Assembly: GCA_002352445.1 (NCBI GenBank)
Contig: DEIL01000011.1
Location: 360-7,735 of the forward strand
From: Desulfobulbaceae bacterium UBA2775
GTDB taxonomy: Bacteria > Desulfobacterota > Desulfobulbia > Desulfobulbales > Desulfocapsaceae
Length of the DNA: 7,376 bases
Reading direction: 5' to 3'
Under the pieces are notes generated by a model. That model saw only the letters and a list, made by a program, of their open reading frames with translations, searched no databases and was not told the DNA's origin. Of the stretch, positions 1-5,416 are shown in pieces; position 1 is the first letter of the stretch, and every line of letters starts with the position of its first letter. The position numbers were made by a program, and so were the translations under genes.

Positions 1-489
1 GATCGGGAAACCGGCAAAGTCACGAGCAAGATGTCCCTGGACCAGTTTCAAAAAGTTATCGATATCAACCTGAGCGGTGTTTTTCTGACGGTACGGGAAT
101 GCAGCGAGCGAATGATTAACGAAGGTTGTCGGGGACTGATCTGCCTGATTTCCTCAACGGGTTCTCTTGGCACTGCCGGACAGATAAACTATGCATCTAC
201 CAAGGCGGCCATGTCCGTGATGCCCAAGGTAATTACAGCCGAATTTTTCCGACGGGGTCTGGCCGGGCGCATTCGCTGCGTGGCGGTGGCTCCCGGCTAC
301 GTTGGCACAGACATGGTTAAAAACATGAACCAGAAAGCTCTGGATAAGATTGTCAGCCAGGTCCCCATCGGTCGCCTGGTGGAACCGGAAGAAGTGGCCA
401 TGCTGGTGGGGGATATCTATAAAAACGAAGCCTTAAGCGGTGATGTATTTTTTATCCATGGTGGACTACGATTGGGCTCCAAAGGATAG
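1..489 (+). CDS. SDR-family oxidoreductase, probable 3-ketoacyl/acetoacetyl-CoA reductase (5' truncated)
   Basis: The frame is open from base 1, so the start and the N-terminal Rossmann glycine motif lie upstream; 162 residues are visible. The classic SDR catalytic triad is present: Ser51 in LISSTG, Tyr64 and Lys68 in NYASTK (counted from base 1). The spacing equals that of FabG (Ser138, Tyr151, Lys155). The INLSGVF helix, the APGYVGTDM segment after the active site and the terminal HGGLRL motif are also typical. Such enzymes use NAD(P)H to reduce 3-keto groups. Because phaE and phaC follow, a PhaB-like role making (R)-3-hydroxyacyl-CoA from acetoacetyl-CoA is the best guess, but FabG-like or other 3-hydroxyacyl dehydrogenase roles cannot be excluded. 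The stop is 41 bases before phaE, which suggests co-transcription. The family call is secure; the substrate is inferred. Confidence 0.9.
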   Translation, partial: DRETGKVTSKMSLDQFQKVIDINLSGVFLTVRECSERMINEGCRGLICLISSTGSLGTAGQINYASTKAAMSVMPKVITAEFFRRGLAGRIRCVAVAPGYVGTDMVKNMNQKALDKIVSQVPIGRLVEPEEVAMLVGDIYKNEALSGDVFFIHGGLRLGSKG

Positions 490-530
490 ATCGGCAAAAA
501 GTATTCTGCAAATAAGAAAAAGGCCCTTCC

Positions 531-1424
531 ATGAATGAAAACAAAGAAGATCCATCTGGAATGACATCGATGGTCGACACCTGGTTAAAATCCATGGGCG
601 ACCTTTTAGGAAACATGGCTACTCAATGGGGTGCCACTCAGGGGCAGCAACAACCATGGACTGTGGCGGGTAAAGGAGCCAGTCCGCAAGCCCAGGCGAC
701 CATGGATGCGGCTTTTAAAAACTGGCAATCCATGGCTAACGCCATGGCGGCGCCAGAGTCCATGTCTGCGCTTCTTAAAGGGAGCGGCGCCATGCCGGAA
801 ATGCTGCTCAAACTGTCTCAGAGCTCTTTAAATGGTTTTGGAGAAATGCAGCAGAGTCTAAGTGAACGCTTTAGCCGGATGGGTGCCACGGCAGAGGCTT
901 ATGAATTCCAGGATATCGATGAAAACATTTTCCGCATATGGACCGATATCTATGAAAAGGAGTTTAAGCAATTCTTCCAGATACCACAGCTGGGATTGAT
1001 GCGCACCTATCAGGAAAAAGCCAATCAGGTTGCTGATAAATACAACCTGCTTCAATCTACCCTTGCTGAATTTTTAAATCTTTTATCCCTTCCATTCAAC
1101 CAGACAATGCAGGTAATGCAGGAAAAAGTTGGAGAAATGGCTGAAAACGGAGCTCTACCGGATGAAAGCAGGGTCTATTACAACATGTGGGTTAAAGTGC
1201 TTGAAGGTCACTATATGACCCTTTTCCAAACACCGGAATATGTTGAAACGCTGGCCAGGACGCTCAATACCCTGGCCGATTTCTCAGCAGCCCGGGACTC
1301 GGCTCTCGAAGACCTGCTGGGCTCGCTTCCAATCGCTAAAAGGAGCGATATGGATGATATGGCCCGTGAACTGTATGAATTAAAAAAACGATTTCGCATT
1401 CTTGAGAAAGAGCTTAAAAAATAG
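531..1424 (+). CDS. phaE: Class III poly(R)-hydroxyalkanoate synthase subunit PhaE
   Basis: This 297-residue protein is the non-catalytic partner that forms the active PHA synthase with PhaC at the granule surface. The conserved part starts near residue 127 with a Trp/Phe-rich helix (FRIWTDIYEKEF, then PQLGLMRTYQEK). It continues through YYNMWVKVLEGHY (216-228). It ends in a charged coiled-coil helix (about 266-297) that begins LPIAKRSDMDDM and runs LYELKKRFRILEKEL, matching the usual PhaE/PhaR C-terminal helix. Residues 1-120 are low-complexity and rich in Met, Gln, Ala and Ser, as is common for the variable PhaE N-terminus. The protein is somewhat shorter than the roughly 350 residues of the purple sulfur bacterial form. 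An AAGG at 520-523 lies 7 bases before the ATG. The gene ends 30 bases before phaC, so the two are almost certainly one operon. The immediate phaC neighbour makes the identification firm. Confidence 0.93.
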   Translation: MNENKEDPSGMTSMVDTWLKSMGDLLGNMATQWGATQGQQQPWTVAGKGASPQAQATMDAAFKNWQSMANAMAAPESMSALLKGSGAMPEMLLKLSQSSLNGFGEMQQSLSERFSRMGATAEAYEFQDIDENIFRIWTDIYEKEFKQFFQIPQLGLMRTYQEKANQVADKYNLLQSTLAEFLNLLSLPFNQTMQVMQEKVGEMAENGALPDESRVYYNMWVKVLEGHYMTLFQTPEYVETLARTLNTLADFSAARDSALEDLLGSLPIAKRSDMDDMARELYELKKRFRILEKELKK

Positions 1425-1454
1425 CCTTTCATTCCGATCCTAAAGGGGGAGTGT

Positions 1455-2627
1455 ATGACCCAATCCAAAATTCCTGTGGATTTAATTCTGTCAAAACTGG
1501 CAGAAGAAGCGGAAAAGGTACAATCCCGTGCCAGCAAAGCATCGGAAGTACTGTTGGAGGATTTGGACACCGCTATCGCCCAGACCCCGTATGAGGTAGT
1601 TTACCAGGAAGACCGGGTCAAACTGAAGCATTACCTGCCCCGCACTAAAAGCCGTTATAAAACGCCCCTGCTGGTGACTTACGCCTTGATCAACCGTGAG
1701 ACCATGCTGGATCTGCAGCCTGGCCGAAGCGTAGTCGAGCGTTTTCTGGACAGCGGCATTGATCTGTACATGATTGACTGGGGTTATCCCACGCGAAAAG
1801 ACCGTTTCCTCGGTTTCGATGATCATATCAACGGTTATATGGACAACATCGTAGATTTCATCCGCGAGCGCCATAAAATCGAAAAAATTAACCTCATGGG
1901 GATCTGCATGGGGGGAACCTTCAGTGTTATCTACTCCGCCCTGTACCCAGAAAAAATCAAAAATCTGATCACCACGGTCACACCCACCAACTTTGATACG
2001 AAAAAAGGACTGCTGCACGTGTGGATGGAGAATATCGATGTTGACCGGGTGGTGGACACCTTCGGCAACCTGCCAGCCGATATGATGAACCTTGGCTTTC
2101 TACTGCTCAATCCCGCCCGCTTGATGATTGATAAGTACGTCGGCTTTATGGAGCATAATGACAACAAGCAGTTCGTAGAGAATTTCGTGCGCATGGAGAA
2201 ATGGATTTTTGACAGCCCTGACCTGCCCGGGGAAGTTTTTCGTCAATTCATCAAGGACTGCTACCAGGGCAACAAGCTCTTGAAGAACCAGCTGGAGATC
2301 GGTGGACAACTGGTTAATCTCAAGAAACTGACCATGCCGCTACTCAATATCTATGGTAAATTTGATCACCTGGTTCCGCCTGAGGCCTGCGATCAGCTGG
2401 TCAAACACGTTGGCAGCAAGGATACCGAAGACATCTGCCTGGATACCGGTCATATAGGCATCTATGTAAGCTCAAAATACCAGAAAGAGTTTGCCCCCAA
2501 GATCGCCGGCTGGTTAAAAGAGAGAGACCAGATACCGAGAAAAAGGGCGCCGCGAAAAAAAACCACAACCGATAAAACGGCTGCGGGAGCAAATAAGCCA
2601 CGCAGGACAAAAAAAGCAAACACGTAA
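1455..2627 (+). CDS. phaC: Class III poly(R)-hydroxyalkanoate synthase catalytic subunit PhaC
   Basis: This cytoplasmic, granule-associated enzyme polymerises (R)-3-hydroxyacyl-CoA into PHA and releases CoA. It has an alpha/beta-hydrolase fold with a cysteine nucleophile: Cys151 in the lipase-like box GICMGG, Asp304 in GKFDHLVPP and His333 in DTGHIGIYVS. These match Cys149, Asp302 and His331 of the Allochromatium vinosum enzyme with identical spacing. The segment IDWGYPTRKDR (107-117) is also characteristic. Class III PhaC is usually about 355 residues. This one has 390 because of an extra tail from about residue 358, in which residues 361-390 carry 12 Lys/Arg and only one acidic residue. The purine-rich ribosome-binding site AGGGGGAG (1444-1451) precedes the ATG. 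The order phaE then phaC, 30 bases apart, fits a two-subunit class III synthase. An A8 run within the tail (2555-2562) is discussed among the findings. Confidence 0.97.
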   Translation: MTQSKIPVDLILSKLAEEAEKVQSRASKASEVLLEDLDTAIAQTPYEVVYQEDRVKLKHYLPRTKSRYKTPLLVTYALINRETMLDLQPGRSVVERFLDSGIDLYMIDWGYPTRKDRFLGFDDHINGYMDNIVDFIRERHKIEKINLMGICMGGTFSVIYSALYPEKIKNLITTVTPTNFDTKKGLLHVWMENIDVDRVVDTFGNLPADMMNLGFLLLNPARLMIDKYVGFMEHNDNKQFVENFVRMEKWIFDSPDLPGEVFRQFIKDCYQGNKLLKNQLEIGGQLVNLKKLTMPLLNIYGKFDHLVPPEACDQLVKHVGSKDTEDICLDTGHIGIYVSSKYQKEFAPKIAGWLKERDQIPRKRAPRKKTTTDKTAAGANKPRRTKKANT

Positions 2628-2644
2628 TTCAGATAGATTAGATC

Positions 2645-2652
2645 AGGAGGAG
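2645..2652 (+). promoter_or_regulatory. Strong ribosome-binding site of the GAF-domain gene
   Basis: The perfect Shine-Dalgarno core AGGAGGAG ends 7 bases before the ATG at 2660. It is the strongest such site in the window and fixes the start of the GAF gene, 32 bases after the phaC stop. It suggests the gene is well translated from the phaE-phaC transcript. Confidence 0.8.
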
Positions 2653-2659
2653 ATACCCG

Positions 2660-3706
2660 ATGACAAGGGAGACAGACTATTTCAAATCGTTTTGCAGGAT
2701 AAGCAAAGCTTTCGGTACGGCAGCAACCAGGGAAGACTTGCTGAACCTGATTGTCGACAATGCCATTAGCTCAATGGGAGGCAAGGCGGCCTGCCTGTTC
2801 CTGGCAGATGAGCGTCAGGATCTCTTTGTGCCCATGGCACAGGCCGGCCTGTCGGAGAAGTACCTTCATGCCAACCCAATCAAAGCGCGCAAGATCGTAA
2901 CCGCTCTGGAGAAAAAGGGGCATCTCGCTTTTCTCGACGCCACCAGTGACCCGCGCCTGGAAAACCATGAGGCCAAAAAAACAGAGGGGATTGCGTCGCT
3001 GCTCACCGTGCCGGTAAGAGTCGAAAACAGGCTTATCGGTATATTGACGCTCTATACTGATGTACGACGGGAATTTCAACCGGAAGAAATCAATTTTTTA
3101 TGTGCTCTTGCTGATCAGGGCGGGATCGCCATCGAAAATAACAGGTTGCACCGACGTATGCATAAAAATGCCATGCTATTTCTGGAACTGTCCACAAGCA
3201 TCAATTCATCTTTAGACATCCAAGAAATCCTTAACAACCTGACTGTCAATATCTGTGAAAAGCTGGGTATGCGAGGGGCTGTCATTCGTCTTTTAGATGA
3301 TGGGCAGGAAAAATTAAAGCTTGTGGCGAGCCATGGGCTCAGCGATGAATTTCTCGAAAGAGCGCGTACCACGACCACGGAAACAGCCCAGAGTGCATTA
3401 AAAGGTGAGACCACAATCATCAGCGATATCAGTACTGACAATCGCATTAGCTTCAAGACAGCCATGAAAGAAGAGGGCATAGTTTCCATGATCGTCACTC
3501 CTGTAATGGTGCGTGAAAAAGTTATTGGAGTTCTGCGCCTTTACAGTGACGTCCAGCGGCAATATCCTGACGATGTTATAATGATGGTAAAAGCACTTGC
3601 CCATCAAGGTGGCCTGGCTATTCAGAACGGATCCATGTTTCTACAGCTGGAGAAGGATAAAAAATCTCTGGAAGAAGATATCTGGAGCCATCGCTCCTGG
3701 TTTTAG
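2660..3706 (+). CDS. Tandem GAF-domain protein, no output domain
   Basis: The 348-residue protein consists of two GAF domains, at about residues 24-162 and 186-324, joined by a helix. The repeats are visibly related: SLLTVPVRVENRLIGILTLY in the first aligns with SMIVTPVMVREKVIGVLRLY in the second. Each is followed by a (T/S)DV(R/Q)R segment and then ALADQGGIAIEN or ALAHQGGLAIQN. GAF domains are small-molecule or redox-sensing and dimerisation modules. No kinase, cyclase, EAL, HTH or sigma54-activator domain follows, only a short charged helix (about 329-341) and the ending WSHRSWF. No signal peptide or membrane segment is seen, so it is cytoplasmic. It lies 32 bases after phaC behind a strong ribosome-binding site and is probably in the same operon. 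The ligand is unknown; the cGMP-type NKFDE motif was not recognised. A role in controlling PHA metabolism is inferred only from position. Confidence 0.85.
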   Translation: MTRETDYFKSFCRISKAFGTAATREDLLNLIVDNAISSMGGKAACLFLADERQDLFVPMAQAGLSEKYLHANPIKARKIVTALEKKGHLAFLDATSDPRLENHEAKKTEGIASLLTVPVRVENRLIGILTLYTDVRREFQPEEINFLCALADQGGIAIENNRLHRRMHKNAMLFLELSTSINSSLDIQEILNNLTVNICEKLGMRGAVIRLLDDGQEKLKLVASHGLSDEFLERARTTTTETAQSALKGETTIISDISTDNRISFKTAMKEEGIVSMIVTPVMVREKVIGVLRLYSDVQRQYPDDVIMMVKALAHQGGLAIQNGSMFLQLEKDKKSLEEDIWSHRSWF

Positions 3707-3734
3707 TGCCTTAGAAAATCTTTTCTCGTTTTTT
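3684..3734 (+). terminator. Weak candidate terminator(s) at the end of the GAF gene
   Basis: Two small hairpins lie here. The first is GGAGC/GCTCC with a CATC loop (3684-3697), overlapping the last codons and followed by TGGTTTT. The second is an AT-rich stem AGAAA/TTTCT (3713-3726) followed by CG and then six Ts (3729-3734). Neither is strong: the stems are five base pairs, and the first also encodes HRS of the protein end. If either works, it would separate phaE-phaC-GAF from the downstream hydratase gene. Partial read-through is equally possible. Confidence 0.22.
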
Positions 3735-3776
3735 AGGAAGCACATTTCATCTACCCAGGCTACCGACCCTGTTTAA

Positions 3777-3811
3777 CAGATGGAATCGTAAAAACTTTGT
3801 ATTCCAGATGG
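3777..3811 (+). promoter_or_regulatory. Candidate operator-like repeats upstream of the PhaJ-like gene
   Basis: A 6-bp inverted repeat, TGGAAT (3781-3786) and ATTCCA (3801-3806), is separated by 14 bases. It overlaps two direct copies of CAGATGG (3777-3783 and 3805-3811) lying 28 bases apart. The cluster ends 21 bases before the hydratase ATG and fills part of the 126-base gap after the GAF gene. It could be a regulator-binding site or an RNA stem. No convincing -35/-10 pair was found beside it, so support is weak. Confidence 0.2.
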
Positions 3812-3820
3812 GCTAAATAT

Positions 3821-3827
3821 AAAGGAG
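3821..3827 (+). promoter_or_regulatory. Ribosome-binding site deciding the PhaJ-like start
   Basis: AAAGGAG ends five bases before the ATG at 3833, a good Shine-Dalgarno distance. The same frame could start at a TTG at 3797, but that codon has no comparable site, and the extra 12 residues would fall outside the MaoC/PhaJ domain. The ATG is therefore preferred. Confidence 0.75.
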
Positions 3828-3832
3828 CAGCA

Positions 3833-4249
3833 ATGCAAGGTAAAACTATCGATGAGTTAGAACTTGGGCAGAGCGCCCGGTTCAGCAAAACCATATCAGA
3901 GTCAGATGTCTATCTTTATGCCGGAATAACCGGGGATTTTAATCCTGCCCACATCAATCAAGCCTATGCCGAAAATACTGCTTTTAAAACCCGCATTGCC
4001 CACGGCATGCTGACAGCCGGTTTTATCTCCAACCTACTGGGTACCCAGTTGCCCGGACCAGGCAGCATATACCTGCAGCAGACTCTCAATTTCAAGGCTC
4101 CGGTGGTCATCGGCGATACCGTCACTGCCACAGTGGAAGTGGTTGAAATCCTGGTCGAAAAAAAGCGTGTGCGCCTGAAAACCACCTGCACCAATCAGGA
4201 GGGCACAGTGGTACTGGACGGCGAAGCATTCGTCAGTCCGCCACGCTAG
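3833..4249 (+). CDS. MaoC-type (R)-specific enoyl-CoA hydratase, PhaJ-like
   Basis: The 138-residue protein is a single hot-dog fold of the MaoC/hydratase-2 family. The active-site motif is clear: Asp35 in TGDFNPAH and His40 five residues on, followed by YA and then RIAHGML. The Asp-His spacing matches Asp31 and His36 of Aeromonas PhaJ, whose length (134) is almost the same. Such enzymes hydrate trans-2-enoyl-CoA to (R)-3-hydroxyacyl-CoA and feed beta-oxidation intermediates to PHA synthase. Conserved PGPGSIYLQQTLNFKAPV and the following GDTVTATVEV are the usual later strands. The start is set by AAAGGAG just upstream. The gene lies 126 bases after the GAF gene and 62 before the hydrolase. 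The location makes a PHA precursor role likely, though close relatives serve other acyl-CoA pathways. The family is certain, the physiological substrate inferred. Confidence 0.9.
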   Translation: MQGKTIDELELGQSARFSKTISESDVYLYAGITGDFNPAHINQAYAENTAFKTRIAHGMLTAGFISNLLGTQLPGPGSIYLQQTLNFKAPVVIGDTVTATVEVVEILVEKKRVRLKTTCTNQEGTVVLDGEAFVSPPR

Positions 4250-4311
4250 GCCCTGGCCACCTGTTACTTCGAATAACCTTTCTACGAGTTTATCTTGTAT
4301 GAGATGGATCT

Positions 4312-5250
4312 ATGCGCCACGTATCACAGAAACTTCAGCAATGGCTTGAAAATTATAACCGGCTCGTAAAAGAGCTGCTGGAGAACGGATTCAAGCAAAC
4401 ACCCACCAACGCAAGAGAGGGACTTGCCAAACTGACCCGGGGACTGGTGACAAAATGGCCGGAAATTTCATGGGTTCAGGATGACCTGGTGGACGCTCCC
4501 GATTATTCAGTCCCGGTAAGAATTTATCACCCCGATCCAGACTCACATCTTCCAGTCCTGATTTATTATCACGGTGGAGGTCATATGGCAGGTAATGTGA
4601 CTGTCTACGACCCCATTTGCCGAAAAATTGCGCTTTCATCCCAACATATTGTTGTCTCTCCTGAATACCGGCTGGCCCCCGAGTGTCCCTACCCGGCAGG
4701 TCTCCAGGATGGTTACAATGTTGCTCAGCGTATTTGGACCACACTTGATGGCAGAGGACTTAAATATCAGCGCCGGCTTTCCATAGCCGGGGACAGTGGC
4801 GGAGGTGCCATGTGTGCTACCGTGGCTCACATGGCTCAGCATGATGCCGGGATCAATATCCAGCGCCAGGCCTTAATTTATCCTGGCCTTGACTACACCA
4901 TGAATTCAGCGTCCATGGAGGAAAATGGTGCCGGGTATCTTTTGGAGAAAAAGAAAATAAGCTGGTATTTTGATAATTATTTCCAAAATGGAGAAAACCG
5001 CAGGGAAGCCTCTCCCCTGTATATGGATTTCACAGACAAGTTACCGCAAACGCTTATGATTACTGCTGAGTTTTGTCCTCTACGGGATGAAGGCTATGCT
5101 TATATCGAAAAACTTAAATCAACGAACATTCAAGTAGAACACCTTTATTTCAACGATATGACCCACGCATTCATAAACATGGAAAATCTTGTACAGGAAG
5201 AGTGTGCAGCTGTTTACCGGAAAATCGGAGAATTCTTCAACCCGGAGTAA
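4312..5250 (+). CDS. HSL-family alpha/beta hydrolase with Cys at the catalytic Asp position
   Basis: The 312-residue protein has the hormone-sensitive-lipase family layout: a helical N-terminal cap (about 1-75), the oxyanion motif HGGG (87-90), PEYRLAPECPYPAG (117-130), nucleophile Ser162 in GDSGGG, and His285 in NDMTHAF. The family normally has its catalytic aspartate in a DPLRDEG motif, but here the sequence is EFCPLRDEG, so Cys255 replaces it (codon TGT). The distance of 30 residues to His285 matches archaeal AFEST (Asp255, His285). Asp259 is a possible substitute acid. No signal peptide is seen, so it is probably cytoplasmic. Being 62 bases behind a PhaJ-like gene in a PHA locus, it could cleave hydroxyacyl oligomers or thioesters, but that is a guess; a general carboxylesterase is equally possible. 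The ribosome-binding site is poor (GAGATGGA, 4301-4308). No other in-frame start nearby looks better. Confidence 0.88.
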   Translation: MRHVSQKLQQWLENYNRLVKELLENGFKQTPTNAREGLAKLTRGLVTKWPEISWVQDDLVDAPDYSVPVRIYHPDPDSHLPVLIYYHGGGHMAGNVTVYDPICRKIALSSQHIVVSPEYRLAPECPYPAGLQDGYNVAQRIWTTLDGRGLKYQRRLSIAGDSGGGAMCATVAHMAQHDAGINIQRQALIYPGLDYTMNSASMEENGAGYLLEKKKISWYFDNYFQNGENRREASPLYMDFTDKLPQTLMITAEFCPLRDEGYAYIEKLKSTNIQVEHLYFNDMTHAFINMENLVQEECAAVYRKIGEFFNPE

Positions 5251-5346
5251 AGATCAGGTCAAACTATTTTTACGGTGCCATCCAGATTGACAAGTTTACA
5301 AACACAACAGACCCCATCAGTCAGTCAGGTTACGCCAGACAAAATG

Positions 5347-5377
5347 GCCAATTTTTTTCGCAGGAAAAGCCAATTTT
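5347..5377 (+). repeat. Direct repeat GCCAATTTT x2 upstream of pyrG
   Basis: Perfect 9-base copies lie at 5347-5355 and 5369-5377, exactly 22 bases (about two helical turns) apart, in the 166-base gap between the hydrolase and pyrG. The placement just upstream of a candidate pyrG promoter would suit a protein-binding site or UP-like A/T tracts. A weak stem GAAAA/TTTTC (5364-5368, 5374-5378) overlaps the second copy. The function is unknown. The rest of the gap holds no gene I can support. Confidence 0.35.
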
Positions 5378-5380
5378 CTG

Positions 5381-5409
5381 TTTCATAATTAAGGCTCCAT
5401 TGCTATAGT
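5381..5409 (+). promoter_or_regulatory. Candidate pyrG promoter with extended -10
   Basis: TGCTATAGT (5401-5409) fits the extended -10 pattern TG-N-TATAAT with one mismatch. A poor -35 (TTTCAT, 5381-5386) lies 17 bases upstream of the hexamer. Transcription would be expected to start around 5415-5417, that is, at or next to the pyrG ATG. This makes sense of the missing Shine-Dalgarno and hints at a leaderless mRNA. It is read by eye only. Confidence 0.35.
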
Positions 5410-5416
5410 GCCAGCC

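Noticed and set aside
1211..1570. Minus-strand open frame spanning the phaE-phaC junction
   Set aside because: Ser/Arg-rich low-complexity translation, no domain, overlaps two real genes.
1491..2018. Long open frame of 175 codons on the minus strand inside phaC
   Set aside because: It lies wholly antisense to a firmly identified gene, has no recognisable domain and no upstream signals; it is a shadow of phaC codon use.
3797..3832. TTG start giving the PhaJ-like protein 12 extra residues
   Set aside because: No Shine-Dalgarno there; the ATG at 3833 has AAAGGAG at good spacing and matches PhaJ length.
4263..4277. Near-palindrome GTTACTTCGAATAAC between the hydratase and hydrolase genes
   Set aside because: It is perfect only if one C is removed, has no T-run after it and no clear promoter; too weak to call an operator or terminator.
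5287..5292. Perfect TTGACA -35 hexamer in the gap before pyrG
   Set aside because: No acceptable -10 sequence lies 16-18 bases downstream.
5346..5361. Possible sigma54 site (TGGC...CGCA) before pyrG
   Set aside because: The GG to GC distance is 14 rather than the required 12 bases.
5202..5408. Small plus-strand open frame from the hydrolase end through the gap before pyrG
   Set aside because: A GTG start inside the hydrolase gene with no ribosome-binding site, no recognisable protein features, and its stop falls in the candidate pyrG -10 box.
5408..5416. GTG start for pyrG three codons upstream
   Set aside because: It overlaps the TATAGT hexamer, and its nearest AAGG is 13 bases away; the ATG at 5417 gives the standard CTP synthase N-terminus. 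Not fully excluded.
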